Program-made: the position numbers and the translations under genes
Shown here: positions 19,991-29,204 of the stretch, one piece after another
Position numbering within the stretch: position 1 is the first letter of the stretch
Layout of the letters: each line of letters opens with the position of its first letter
Assembly (NCBI RefSeq): GCF_030653755.1
Contig: NZ_JAURYU010000045.1
Span: 248,001-312,000 of the forward strand
Reading direction: 5' to 3'
DNA length: 64,000 bases
DNA from: Methylotenera sp.
GTDB taxonomy: Bacteria; Pseudomonadota; Gammaproteobacteria; Burkholderiales; Methylophilaceae
Notes under the pieces: generated by a model
Databases searched by the model: none
Seen by the model: only the letters and a program-made list of their open reading frames with translations
Told to the model about the DNA's origin: nothing

Positions 19991-20620
19991 ATGAGCAGAA
20001 TCTGGATTTTTGACCTAGACGACACCCTGCACAATGCAAGTGCGCATATATTTCCTGTCATGAATCGCGCCATGACACAGTACATCATGGATGAACTCTT
20101 ACTGTGCGAACCAGAGGCCCATGCACTACGTCAGCGTTATTGGCGCATTTACGGTGCCACGCTCAAAGGTCTCATGCGGCACCACGGTACAAATCCACAT
20201 CACTTCTTGCTTGAAACACACCGTTTGACGACGTTGCACGATATGGTCATTCAAACCAAGCGATTGAAACACATGTTGAACTCACTCTCTGGGCGTAAGT
20301 TAGTGTTCACCAACGCCCCGCGAAGTTATGCTACTCGGGTACTTGAACTCTTAGGCATTGCAGATGTATTTGAGTTGATTTTTAGCGTGGAATCTACAAA
20401 ATTTCATGCAAAACCATCAACACGAGGCTTCCAATGTTTACTCAAAACGATTAACGCAAAAGCAAGCGACTGCGTGATGCTAGAAGACAGTCTTCCCGCG
20501 CTCATGACAGCCAAGCGCCTAGGGATGAAAACCATTTGGATATCAAAAAAGCTACACAAGCCAAATTTTGTAGATTATCGGCTCTCCTCAGTGTTAGCAC
20601 TTACTCACATTAAGCTATAA
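19991..20620 (+). CDS. HAD-family pyrimidine 5'-nucleotidase
   Basis: A HAD phosphatase of the pyrimidine 5'-nucleotidase (SDT1-like) group. Motif I is WIFDLDDTLHNA right at the N-terminus, motif II KLVFTNAPRSYA near the middle, and motif III CVMLEDSLPALMTAKRLGM. I place the start at ATG 19991 because motif I then begins at the usual distance; a GTG at 19958 would add 11 residues. The gene lies between argB and slmA, an order that recurs in betaproteobacteria. It probably removes phosphate from nucleotides or similar metabolites, but the substrate is not certain. Confidence 0.82.
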   Translation: MSRIWIFDLDDTLHNASAHIFPVMNRAMTQYIMDELLLCEPEAHALRQRYWRIYGATLKGLMRHHGTNPHHFLLETHRLTTLHDMVIQTKRLKHMLNSLSGRKLVFTNAPRSYATRVLELLGIADVFELIFSVESTKFHAKPSTRGFQCLLKTINAKASDCVMLEDSLPALMTAKRLGMKTIWISKKLHKPNFVDYRLSSVLALTHIKL

Positions 20621-20650
20621 TTCAAAAAAATCATTTGTTAGGAAAACCAT

Positions 20651-21208
20651 ATGGCAGGCGAACGTAAACAACAAATTCTAGAAACTTTGGCAAAAATGTT
20701 GGAATCTCCAAAAAGAGAGAAAATCACCACAGCAGCATTAGCAGCAAAATTAGAAGTGAGCGAAGCTGCACTTTATCGCCACTTTGCCAATAAAGCGCAA
20801 ATGTTTGAAGGTTTGATTTTGTTTATTGAAGAAACTATTTTTGGCCTGATTAATAAAATCAGTACAGAAGAACCTGAAGGCCTCAGACAAATACAGCGTA
20901 TTGTGACCATGCTCATGGTATTTGCAGAAAAGAACTCTGGCATGACCCGTGTACTGATTGGTGATGCATTGGTGAATGAGGATGACAAACTACAACTGCG
21001 TATTAACCAACTTTATGATCGCATTGAAGTCACACTCAAGCAATGTTTACGCATAGCCGAAGCGCAAACTGGTCACAAGAGTGATGCCGAAGCGCAAGCA
21101 AATTTAATTACTTGCTATATCATCGGACGCTGGAACCAATATGCTAAAAGTGGTTTCAAACGTAAACCTACTGAGTTTATTGAGCAACAACTGCCTAACC
21201 TTTTATAA
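20651..21208 (+). CDS. slmA: Nucleoid occlusion factor SlmA (TetR-like)
   Basis: A DNA-binding protein that blocks FtsZ ring assembly over the chromosome. At 185 aa it has the TetR-type HTH near the N-terminus (ITTAALAAKLEVSEAALYRHFANKAQMFEGL, residues about 25-55 in two overlapping parts) and the conserved SlmA C-terminal segment CYIIGRWNQYAKSGF. The size is close to E. coli SlmA (198 aa). It lies 30 bases after the nucleotidase gene and probably shares its transcript. Its usual targets are SBS sites around the chromosome. Confidence 0.88.
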   Translation: MAGERKQQILETLAKMLESPKREKITTAALAAKLEVSEAALYRHFANKAQMFEGLILFIEETIFGLINKISTEEPEGLRQIQRIVTMLMVFAEKNSGMTRVLIGDALVNEDDKLQLRINQLYDRIEVTLKQCLRIAEAQTGHKSDAEAQANLITCYIIGRWNQYAKSGFKRKPTEFIEQQLPNLL

Positions 21209-21220
21209 CGCCTATTAAAA

Positions 21221-21841
21221 ATGCGTTATCAAGGGAAAATTATCAAATGGCATGACGATAAGGGCTATGGATTTGTACGAGCAACAAGCGATAGTAAAGA
21301 TGTGTTTCTACATATTTCAGACATTCGCCACTTGAATAAAAGACCAGAGATTAACGAACTAGTCAGCTATGAGTTAATGAAAGATGATAGAGGTAGATTT
21401 CGTGCCACCAATGTAGCCTATCAAACTAGCTCAACTAGCATTAAAAGCATTGAAAAACCGACCAAGTTAAACTCGGCCTTTTTAATGTTTATTTTGATAT
21501 TTTTTACATTGGTGACTGAAAGAACGCTCAAAGGGTTCTTACCTGTTACTTTTACTTTGATTGTGATTGGTTCTAACTTATTACTATTTTTATACTATTA
21601 TCAGGATAAAACATCTGCTGTTAAAAAAACTTGGCGTACGCAGGAGTCAACGCTTCACTGGTTAAGCTTAATTGGTGGTTGGCCTAGTGCATATCTAGCG
21701 CAAAAACTTTTTAACCATAAACACAAGAAGCAATCTTTTGTGGTGACATACAGACTCACAGCTTTAATAAACTGCATTGCTGTGATGCTGTACTCACTGC
21801 CTTACTTACAGAATATGTTGATTTCACTTCTCACGAAATAA
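21221..21841 (+). CDS. Cold-shock domain plus DUF1294 membrane protein
   Basis: A 206-aa two-part protein. Residues 1-66 are a cold-shock nucleic-acid-binding domain with the RNP-like motifs GYGFVRA and DVFLHISDI. Residues about 85-200 form a membrane region with hydrophobic segments near 88-103, 107-125, and 180-200, and the DUF1294 signature KKTWRTQESTLHWLSLIGGWPSAYLAQ. The architecture is common in proteobacteria but its function is unknown; it may tether an RNA-binding domain to the inner membrane. It starts 12 bases after slmA, so is likely in the same operon. Confidence 0.82.
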   Translation: MRYQGKIIKWHDDKGYGFVRATSDSKDVFLHISDIRHLNKRPEINELVSYELMKDDRGRFRATNVAYQTSSTSIKSIEKPTKLNSAFLMFILIFFTLVTERTLKGFLPVTFTLIVIGSNLLLFLYYYQDKTSAVKKTWRTQESTLHWLSLIGGWPSAYLAQKLFNHKHKKQSFVVTYRLTALINCIAVMLYSLPYLQNMLISLLTK

Positions 21842-21861
21842 CACATTTAAGCTTAAATACA

Positions 21862-22095
21862 ATGGAGATAAAGTTGGAAGGTACAATTTTTGGTTTTACT
21901 GAAGCGCAAATCACCGAATTTGGCATGACATTTGGTGTAGGTGGTTTAATGCTGCTCATGTTATTTATTGTTGGGCATCTGGCTTGGGAATCAAAAGCTG
22001 GTAAGTTTGGCGCATTTGTATTATTTCTTGGCTTAACTTTTGGCTTAGTGGGATATGTAGCGAAATACTTTATTCAAAATTCGCTTGGTATTTAA
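21862..22095 (+). CDS. DUF2788 small membrane protein
   Basis: A 77-aa protein with two hydrophobic segments (about 26-44 and 52-72) separated by ESKAGKFG, the DUF2788 pattern (TEAQITEFGMTFGVGGL at the front). Function unknown. Two starts are possible: ATG at 21862, or TTG at 21874, which has GGAG correctly placed 6 bases upstream; the protein differs by four residues. It ends the plus-strand block that begins with argA and converges with cca. Confidence 0.75.
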   Translation: MEIKLEGTIFGFTEAQITEFGMTFGVGGLMLLMLFIVGHLAWESKAGKFGAFVLFLGLTFGLVGYVAKYFIQNSLGI

Positions 22096-22197
22096 ACTTA
22101 GCATTTAAATGAAGTAGTACCCTATTTGGCAGAAACATCAACAATCTCAGCGTTTAGCAAGCGCATCATTTGTTAATCAACCATGCTATGCACGTAT

Positions 22198-23418
22198 TTA
22201 AAGCACGCGCTTAATTGCTTCAACTCTGGCCTCAAAAATTGCAGTCTTGATTTTTTCTACATCACTTTGTTTGCTGGCAATCGCACCTGCATCTACACTT
22301 GATGCTGCCCCCAACACTTTACGCATTAAATCAGCGGCTGGCGTCGGACAGCCTTCTAAGCCTGTTCTGCCACGTGAGTCTGCCTCACATGCTTGTAAAA
22401 AATCATTGAATCGTTCTGGCTGCCTAATGGCATCTAGCTGGATAAGGAACTCTAACAAGGTACTAGGACGCATTTCCAATGACTGATATAACTTACCGTG
22501 AAATTTGGCCACCATCACGGCAAGTTCTTTACAGTCATTCGGTACCCGTAAGCGTTTACATACGTCTTTTACCAAATGCGCCCCGCGCTCTTCATGCCCA
22601 ATATGGCGCGGTAGGATTTCTTTAGGTGTTGTTCCTTTGCCGAGGTCATGCATTAGCGCAGCAAAACGCACTGACAATGAAAAATCTTTTTGTGCTGCAT
22701 AATCAAGCACTAGCATCACATGAACGCCTGTATCAACCTCAGGGTGATGTTGAGGTGGTTGTGGAACACCCCAAAGCTTATCCAGCTCGGGAATAATCCT
22801 ATTTAAGGCGCCACACGACCGTAACACCTCAAACATACGCGCAGGATTTTTCTCCATTAAGCCTTTAGCAAGCTCTTGCCAAACACGCTCAGCCACCAAA
22901 GCATCCACTTCACCAGCTTCTACCATTTGCTGCATCAAATTTAAGGTTTCTGGTGCTATATTAAAATCTGCTAACCGTGCTGAAAACCGTGCAATGCGCA
23001 AAATACGCACGGGATCTTCCACAAAGGCATGCCCTACGTGACGTAATGTTTTCGACTTGATGTCTTCAAGACCATGAAATGGGTCAACAAGCTCTCCCGC
23101 TTCGCTCTTTGCGATGGCGTTAATCGTTAAATCACGCCTTGCTAGATCTTGCTCTAAGGTGATTTCTGGTGAAGCATGTACGACAAAACCTTTATAGCCT
23201 TTTGCAGTTTTACGTTCTGTACGTGCGAGTGCATATTCATCCTGTGTTTTAGGGTGCAAAAATACAGGGAAATCTTTTCCTACAGGCCTAAAACCAGCGG
23301 CGACCATTTGTTCGGGAGTGCTACCGACGACGAGATAGTCTTTATCTTTGATAGGATAACCTAACAACTCATCACGGACTGCTCCACCAACAATGTAGGT
23401 TTGCATGACACTGTCCAT
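22198..23418 (-). CDS. cca: Multifunctional CCA-adding tRNA nucleotidyltransferase
   Basis: Adds or repairs the CCA end of tRNAs. The N-terminal class II nucleotidyltransferase head has YIVGGAVRDELLGYPIKDKDYLVVG (about 8-32, in overlapping parts) with the DxD metal-binding pair, then the RRDxTINA-type ARRDLTINAIA motif. The C-terminal HD domain (MHDLGKGTTP) supplies the phosphodiesterase/phosphatase activity of the bacterial long form; 406 aa is typical. ATG 23418 and ATG 23406 are both possible starts; the family often begins at MQTYIVGG. It follows the NDUFA9-like gene by 26 bases. Confidence 0.95.
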   Translation of the reverse strand: MDSVMQTYIVGGAVRDELLGYPIKDKDYLVVGSTPEQMVAAGFRPVGKDFPVFLHPKTQDEYALARTERKTAKGYKGFVVHASPEITLEQDLARRDLTINAIAKSEAGELVDPFHGLEDIKSKTLRHVGHAFVEDPVRILRIARFSARLADFNIAPETLNLMQQMVEAGEVDALVAERVWQELAKGLMEKNPARMFEVLRSCGALNRIIPELDKLWGVPQPPQHHPEVDTGVHVMLVLDYAAQKDFSLSVRFAALMHDLGKGTTPKEILPRHIGHEERGAHLVKDVCKRLRVPNDCKELAVMVAKFHGKLYQSLEMRPSTLLEFLIQLDAIRQPERFNDFLQACEADSRGRTGLEGCPTPAADLMRKVLGAASSVDAGAIASKQSDVEKIKTAIFEARVEAIKRVL

Positions 23419-23444
23419 TACTTTACCTAAGTTATAAGCCCAAA

Positions 23445-24392
23445 CTAACGTGCCGCTGCACTACGAAAACGATCATAAGCGCCACGCGCCGTGCGATCAA
23501 CTAAGTACTCAGGCAACACTGCTTCTAATGCGCTGGGCTCTACTGCTAAAACCGCTGGTAGTGGGTACTGACTAACGCTATCAACTTCCATAGACTTGAT
23601 ATTGTCGCGTGACATGAGTTTTACTGGCAAAAACTCCATCATCAAAGCCTGCCCATATGAAAGCGTATTATTTAAACCAATAATGCTGCGTTTAACTGCC
23701 AAAACTCGCATGATTTGCTGTAGTAATTCGCGGAATGTATACACTTTGGGACCTGCCAACTCGTAGGTCTGACCATAAGTTTTAGTGTTTTCTAAGCTAT
23801 TCAAAAAACAACTAGCAACATCTTCTACCCAAATAGGCTGAAACTTAGCATTGGGTTTTGCAAGTAATACCACAGGTAATAATTTAATTAGCGTTGCAAA
23901 CAAATTCGTAAATTTATCACCACGCCCAAAAATAATAGAAGGCTTAAATATCGTGATATTGATTTTATCGTGCAATGCATTTAATGCGGCCTCACCTGCT
24001 GCTTTTGAACGCAAATATTGACTTGGGGCATGTTCATCCGCACGTAAACTACTCATCTGGATGAGGCGTTTGATGCCTAAATCAGCACAAATCTTTGCAA
24101 GCTGCGCTGGCAACTGGTGGTGGACAGTATTGAAACTTAATCGACTACTTTGATGCAAAATGCCAATCAAATTAATCACTGCATCAGCACCTCTTAGTAC
24201 AGCATTAAGCGCGTGGTAATCCAACACATTACACTCAACCACGCTCACATTAGGTAACAAAAATAAATGCTTGGCAGATTCTCTTCTGCGCGTTAACACG
24301 GTGACTTTGTATCCAGCAGCATCTAACTTAGCAACGACAGCGCTACCAACAAACCCAGAACCACCCAACACACATATTTTTTTTAATTGCAT
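23445..24392 (-). CDS. NDUFA9-like atypical short-chain dehydrogenase/epimerase
   Basis: A Rossmann-fold protein of 315 aa related to the complex I NDUFA9 subunit group. The NAD(P)-binding motif CVLGGSGFVGSAVV sits at residues 7-20, and ADAVINLIGIL near 70-80. The usual YxxxK pair of active SDR enzymes is seen as YLRSK (about 127-131), inside QYLRSKAAGEAAL. Bacterial members are often found in betaproteobacteria next to cca and are annotated as nucleoside-diphosphate-sugar epimerases; their role is unsettled. Same strand as cca, with short spacing, so co-transcribed. Confidence 0.8.
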   Translation of the reverse strand: MQLKKICVLGGSGFVGSAVVAKLDAAGYKVTVLTRRRESAKHLFLLPNVSVVECNVLDYHALNAVLRGADAVINLIGILHQSSRLSFNTVHHQLPAQLAKICADLGIKRLIQMSSLRADEHAPSQYLRSKAAGEAALNALHDKINITIFKPSIIFGRGDKFTNLFATLIKLLPVVLLAKPNAKFQPIWVEDVASCFLNSLENTKTYGQTYELAGPKVYTFRELLQQIMRVLAVKRSIIGLNNTLSYGQALMMEFLPVKLMSRDNIKSMEVDSVSQYPLPAVLAVEPSALEAVLPEYLVDRTARGAYDRFRSAAAR

Positions 24393-24426
24393 GACTATCC
24401 CTCTAACTTCTCTAGTTCACTCTAAA

Positions 24427-24466
24427 CATCGCTAGTGATCCACCAAACGCTGGTGATATAGCGATG
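24427..24466 (-). other. Nested inverted repeat downstream of slt
   Basis: Outer arms CATCGCTA / TAGCGATG enclose inner arms CACC / GGTG. It lies 65-105 bases past the slt stop and just upstream of the NDUFA9-like gene. On the minus strand the last arm is followed by TTTAGAG, so it may be a weak terminator. Confidence 0.45.
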
Positions 24467-24531
24467 ACTTAATTCTTAATCGATTTCAACATTCATTAAT
24501 TTAATTACATGCTCATGCACAACTCAAACCA

Positions 24532-26550
24532 TTACTCTGCATCCACTAAAATCACTTCTGACTTGACACGGCCTGGCACTGTGCCCATTCTAGCCTTTAG
24601 ACTTTGTGCAAGATGTCCTAATCTTGGTGCGTAAAGTTGTGCATTTGCCATCACTTTTTGCACATAACCTCTGGTTTCACTAAATGGAATAGTCTCAATA
24701 TAAATAGCTGCCTCTAGGGGCTCATCCGCCACCCAACGACGTGCACGACTTGGGCCAGCGTTGTAGGCCGCAGTAGCCATCACGGCTTGACCATTCATCA
24801 TGTCCAATGTGTAACGCATATAGTAGGTACCAATGCCAACATTGAAGTTTATATCATGAATCATCTCATGGCTGTAATCTCGCAAACCCATGCGTTGGGC
24901 AGCCCATTTAGCAGTAGCTGGCATTAGTTGCATTAGCCCAGAGGCACCCACACCCGATTTTGCATAATGCATAAATCTGCTTTCTTGGCGCGTTAAGCCA
25001 TAAATCCAGGCTTCATCTATGTTTTCATTCACCGCTGCAGCTCTAAATAAATCTCGGTACGGCGTTGGGTAACGTAAATTAAAGTCATGCAACTGCTTAG
25101 TATTGTCAGCTGTACTGATCGCAATGTCATACCATTTCTGGCGCTGTGCATACTCAGCCGCAGCTAATAACTGTTTATCGTCAAAATCACGGGTGGCCCA
25201 CACCCACTCAGCTTTTGCCTCCCAGCGCATATCCAACTTTTGTAGCGCTAGTGCGCGTTTAATGGCAGGTTGACTAGCAATTGCTGTCACCTCTAGCTCA
25301 CTGGGCGTATATTGCAGTTGCGGACTATTCATGACATTACCTAACTCTTCCAGCGCAAGCCAGCCATAGTAATGACGCTCGATAGATAATGGACCCAATA
25401 TTTTATTAGCTTCAACCAGCATGTTTTTTTCTTTGAATGCTCGGCCCTTCCAATAGCGCCAAGCACCTTCTTGCTGTTGCTCTGCATTCATCCTACCAAT
25501 CGCATCTAACAATACATCCCAGTTTTGCGCTCGCATCGCCGCACGCGCCATCCATGCCAGCTGCTCTTTATCCAATGAGGTTTGATTTGATTTTGCATAA
25601 AATTCAAGCGCTTGGGGGTGATGATTACGCGCAGCATGATAAGCAATGCGTCCCCATGCAAAAGCCGCATCAGCCTGCGACCATTGTGATTGCAACTGCT
25701 GATTGACTGTTACTGCATCATTAAGGCTAGTGCGTGCTAAGCGGTCAAGCGCATAAAAGTTCACCTCTATATCATCTCGCGCTTTAAACGAAGGCGTCTT
25801 TAATACAGTTTTCTTGTTGTTGATTTTGACGTTAACGGTTTTATTGGTCAGCAATAGCTTAGGTGTTTGATTCGCAACATCCAAGAGTGCTATGTTGTTT
25901 TTACCAAATGCTGGCAAACGAGCAATGATGTTCTTAGCGACATTCAATTTCCCATCATGCAAAGCCAGTCTTAGCCTTTCCCAAACATCGTTTGTACTAA
26001 GCACACCAGCTTGTTGCATTACATCAAACAATGGCGTGCAGCTAGTTGGCAGATCTGCAGAACTGAACCAGATTTTTTTAGCTTGCGCGACCACATCTTG
26101 ATGCTCAAACTGGCTTTTTCCATACAATGCATAACATTCAACGGCGTTATCTGTCCGCTTAAAGTGTTGATAATGCTCAAAAAACAACGCCCAATCCTGT
26201 TTTTTACCTAGCGCCTTTAACCATTCACCTCGCAAACGATCAACAAAAGCCATGTCCGCATATTGTGTCATAAAGGCTTGCACCTCAGCATTATCAGCTT
26301 GTTCCAACCTCAGCAACATTAGCCAATAAGCAGCATAGGGTGCTAAAACATACTGCTGCTTGTTAAGTTGACTAACATCTTCAGTGAGTGACAGTTCATT
26401 TCTTTTTGCATAAGCCTCGCGGGCGTGCTCAAACAACGCCTGATCAGACATCGCAGCTACATGGCCTGATAGCAATAACATGGCTAACCAAAGCTTACTC
26501 ACATGTCGCGATGGAAATAGATTTGGTCTTATTTTGAATAGGCTAAACAT
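24532..26550 (-). CDS. slt: Soluble lytic murein transglycosylase
   Basis: Cleaves the MurNAc-GlcNAc bond of peptidoglycan with formation of anhydro-MurNAc. The protein has a signal peptide (hydrophobic LWLAMLLLSGHVAAMS), a long all-helical ring domain, and a C-terminal lysozyme-like domain with the catalytic glutamate in RQESRFMHYAKSGVGASGLM and the AYNAGPSRARRW motif. I choose ATG 26550 over the upstream TTG at 26571, since it gives a better signal peptide; it overlaps the stop of the preceding small gene by 8 bp (ATGTTTAG). About 672 aa, slightly larger than E. coli Slt70. Confidence 0.93.
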   Translation of the reverse strand: MFSLFKIRPNLFPSRHVSKLWLAMLLLSGHVAAMSDQALFEHAREAYAKRNELSLTEDVSQLNKQQYVLAPYAAYWLMLLRLEQADNAEVQAFMTQYADMAFVDRLRGEWLKALGKKQDWALFFEHYQHFKRTDNAVECYALYGKSQFEHQDVVAQAKKIWFSSADLPTSCTPLFDVMQQAGVLSTNDVWERLRLALHDGKLNVAKNIIARLPAFGKNNIALLDVANQTPKLLLTNKTVNVKINNKKTVLKTPSFKARDDIEVNFYALDRLARTSLNDAVTVNQQLQSQWSQADAAFAWGRIAYHAARNHHPQALEFYAKSNQTSLDKEQLAWMARAAMRAQNWDVLLDAIGRMNAEQQQEGAWRYWKGRAFKEKNMLVEANKILGPLSIERHYYGWLALEELGNVMNSPQLQYTPSELEVTAIASQPAIKRALALQKLDMRWEAKAEWVWATRDFDDKQLLAAAEYAQRQKWYDIAISTADNTKQLHDFNLRYPTPYRDLFRAAAVNENIDEAWIYGLTRQESRFMHYAKSGVGASGLMQLMPATAKWAAQRMGLRDYSHEMIHDINFNVGIGTYYMRYTLDMMNGQAVMATAAYNAGPSRARRWVADEPLEAAIYIETIPFSETRGYVQKVMANAQLYAPRLGHLAQSLKARMGTVPGRVKSEVILVDAE

Positions 26551-26725
26551 AAAGGATACGACGCAACACAAAGAGTACAGCGGTGACTATGACCAGAAAA
26601 AACGTATATTTAATAGTTTGTTTGAAGTAATGCAGATACTTTTTATCGCTTGATAACAAATACAAGCCTAGTAACACCATGGCGGTAATCACTAATAAAA
26701 CGAACATCAGGCGAATCATTAACAT
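26543..26725 (-). CDS. Small two-helix membrane protein of unknown function
   Basis: A 60-aa protein with two hydrophobic helices (about 4-24 and 41-58) joined by a short charged loop (SSDKKYLHYFKQ), suggesting a hairpin in the inner membrane with the basic residues cytoplasmic. The start has an excellent Shine-Dalgarno (GAGGAGG, 5 bases before ATG), and the stop overlaps the slt start, so it is probably a real gene translated together with slt. I cannot assign a family. It lies directly downstream of lpxC. Confidence 0.7.
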   Translation of the reverse strand: MLMIRLMFVLLVITAMVLLGLYLLSSDKKYLHYFKQTIKYTFFLVIVTAVLFVLRRILYV

Positions 26726-26792
26726 ATACGCCTCCTCTTAATAATGACTAATCTTACTTGACTGTATAAACAGTAATGCTTGCTTAGCGGTG

Positions 26793-27722
26793 CTAATACG
26801 CAGGCTTTGCCTGCAATTGGTTAGGCTGTGACAAGAAAGACGCTGGTGCATCTTCCTGTTTTTCAAAGGTAGTATATTCCCACGCAGTTTCATCTTGCAT
26901 GAGCGCGCGCAACAATTGGTTATTCAATGCATGGCCTGATTTATAAGCATAAAAAGCGCCTAATATTGGATGACCCAGCATATATAAATCACCAATTGCG
27001 TCTAATACTTTATGCTTCACGAATTCATCGTCATAACGCAACCCATCCGCATTCAATACACGATACTCATCTAGCACAATCGCGTTATCTAAACTACCGC
27101 CACGCGCTAAACCATTTGAGCGTAAATACTCAACTTCATGCATAAAACCAAAAGTACGTGCACGGCTAATTTCTTTAATATAAGAATCGGCAGCAAAATC
27201 TATTTTGACGTTATTGCCAGAGTTTTCAAATACAGGATGATTAAAATCAATCGTAAAGTCTATCTTGAAGCCATGATAAGGCTCAAACCTAACCCATTTA
27301 TCACCCTCTTTCACTTCTACCGTCTTTTTAATCCGGATGAATTTTTTAGCGGCCGCTTGTTCAACGATGCCCGCTTCTTGCAGTAAAAATACAAAAGGAC
27401 CTGAGCTTCCATCCATAATCGGGATTTCAGAAGCATCAACCTCTACATACACATTGTCCACACCCAAGCCAGCAAGTGCAGACATGACATGCTCAACAGT
27501 GGCAACGCGTGCGCCATTGGACTCCAGCGCAGAACACATTCTTGTGTCATGCACTACGCCAGGAGTAGCCAAGATTTCATTAGGTTGAGGCAGATCAACC
27601 CGTTTGAAAACAATACCAGTGTCAGGTGCAGCTGGGCGGAGGGTAAGAGTAACCTTTTCGCCATTGTGCAACCCAACGCCTGTGGCGCTTATCGCTTTTT
27701 TAAGTGTACGTTGCTTTAACAT
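26793..27722 (-). CDS. lpxC: UDP-3-O-acyl-N-acetylglucosamine deacetylase
   Basis: The zinc enzyme that commits the cell to lipid A synthesis. The 309-aa protein begins [21 protein letters not shown] as in E. coli. The zinc ligands are visible in [11 protein letters not shown] (His near 79) and in [17 protein letters not shown] (His237 and Asp241 region, with the catalytic His in LGHP). It ends the dcw cluster, following ftsZ by 207 bases, the usual proteobacterial order. That gap may contain its own promoter. In E. coli LpxC amount is set by FtsH proteolysis; the C-terminal tail here is different. Confidence 0.97.
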   Translation of the reverse strand: MLKQRTLKKAISATGVGLHNGEKVTLTLRPAAPDTGIVFKRVDLPQPNEILATPGVVHDTRMCSALESNGARVATVEHVMSALAGLGVDNVYVEVDASEIPIMDGSSGPFVFLLQEAGIVEQAAAKKFIRIKKTVEVKEGDKWVRFEPYHGFKIDFTIDFNHPVFENSGNNVKIDFAADSYIKEISRARTFGFMHEVEYLRSNGLARGGSLDNAIVLDEYRVLNADGLRYDDEFVKHKVLDAIGDLYMLGHPILGAFYAYKSGHALNNQLLRALMQDETAWEYTTFEKQEDAPASFLSQPNQLQAKPAY

Positions 27723-27929
27723 GCCTAATCTATTTCCATTCTCTAAGTTCTAGTGCCGTCAGCTGCAGTGCAGTCAGTATCAGTACCGAGCGCTTACCCA
27801 CTACCAAACCTGCCAGCTATCAAAGCCTATATTTTGCCTTACAAATCAATTAAATAATAACATAATTCACGGCGACAGCTTTTCGCTGGCTATATTGCCC
27901 TATCAACACAGCCCTTAGCAGAATGTCAC

Positions 27930-29108
27930 TTAGTCAGCTTGTTTACGTAAAAATGCTGGGATGTCATATTCTTCAACCCCTGACATTTTCATTGCTTCAA
28001 CTTGCGCACGACGGCTATTTGAGCCAAACACTGCTGGCGCTTCATCATCGGTAGCGATGTTTGCATTACCAACAAAAATCGGTTGGTTAGTGGTGCCATC
28101 ACGTACTACTTGTTGTGGCATCACACGCAACTCTGGTTTTTGCTGACGGCGTTGTGCGCCAGTCAAACCTGTTGCCACCATGGTGACGCGTAAGCCATCG
28201 CCCATGCTGTCGTCAAATACGTTACCTACGATCACGGTTGCGTCTTCTGCTGTGAATGCTTTAATCGTGTTCATCACATCATAGTATTCTTTCATTTTGA
28301 AAGCACTTGAAGTGGTGATATTCACTAAAACGCCACGTGCATTAGCTAAGTTGACATCTTCAAGCAATGGACTTGCCACTGCTTGCTCAGCAGCAATACG
28401 CGCGCGATCTGGGCCTGTTGCTAATGCAGAACCCATCATAGCCATACCCATTTCAGACATCACAGTGCGTACGTCAGCAAAGTCAACGTTCACCATACCT
28501 GCGCAATTGATGATTTCGGCAATGCCTGAAACCGCATTGTGCAATACGTCGTTAGCTGCCCTAAATGCTTCTAGGAACGGTACATCCTCGCCCAACACTT
28601 CCATCAATTTCTCGTTAGGAATCACAATCAGTGAATCCACATACTTTGATAACTCATCTAGACCATCAGATGCGACTTTAGTGCGTTTTCCTTCGAATGC
28701 AAAAGGTTTAGTCACCACTGCAACCGTTAAAATACCCATTTCTTTAGCGATTTGTGCAATCACTGGTGCAGCGCCTGTACCTGTACCACCACCCATACCC
28801 GCAGTGATAAATAACATATCAGCGCCCTCAATCAGCTCTGCAATTGCGTCGCGATCTTCTAATGCTGCTTCACGACCCACTTCAGGTTTTGCACCTGCGC
28901 CCAAGCCACGTGTCATTGCCTCGCCAATTTGCAATACTGTTTTTGCTTGGCTCTTTTTCAAAGCTTGCATATCAGTATTCGCGCAAATAAATTCAACGCC
29001 ACCCACATTTTTTTCAATCATGTGCGCAACCGCGTTGCCGCCGCAACCACCTACACCAATGACCTTAATCACGGCTTCTTGCGAATTTTTTTCCATAATT
29101 TCAAACAT
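27930..29108 (-). CDS. ftsZ: Cell division protein FtsZ
   Basis: The tubulin-like GTPase that forms the division ring. The G-box tubulin signature GGGTGTGAAPVIA sits near residues 105-117, with GVGGCGGNAV at the N-terminus and NVDFADVRTVM (T7 synergy loop) near 206-216. The C-terminal conserved peptide YDIPAFLRKQAD, the site of FtsA/ZipA contact, is intact, and 392 aa is normal. The first ATG (29108) is supported by AGGAGG about 8 bases upstream; a second ATG at 29096 is possible. Preceded by ftsA with a 96-base gap. Confidence 0.98.
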   Translation of the reverse strand: MFEIMEKNSQEAVIKVIGVGGCGGNAVAHMIEKNVGGVEFICANTDMQALKKSQAKTVLQIGEAMTRGLGAGAKPEVGREAALEDRDAIAELIEGADMLFITAGMGGGTGTGAAPVIAQIAKEMGILTVAVVTKPFAFEGKRTKVASDGLDELSKYVDSLIVIPNEKLMEVLGEDVPFLEAFRAANDVLHNAVSGIAEIINCAGMVNVDFADVRTVMSEMGMAMMGSALATGPDRARIAAEQAVASPLLEDVNLANARGVLVNITTSSAFKMKEYYDVMNTIKAFTAEDATVIVGNVFDDSMGDGLRVTMVATGLTGAQRRQQKPELRVMPQQVVRDGTTNQPIFVGNANIATDDEAPAVFGSNSRRAQVEAMKMSGVEEYDIPAFLRKQAD

Positions 29109-29204
29109 TTTACTGCCTCCTCTTTTTTAGCTTTCGATTTTACTGGTACTTCTGCCTTACTACTTTTCACTGCTAAACACTTACTGCCACTTACAAATTA
29201 CCAT

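Noticed and set aside
28297-29130. 277-aa open frame on the plus strand opposite ftsZ
   Set aside because: It is the antisense of a perfectly conserved ftsZ, is rich in Ser/Ala/Pro/Ile as expected for a complementary frame, and has no family motif or ribosome binding site of its own.
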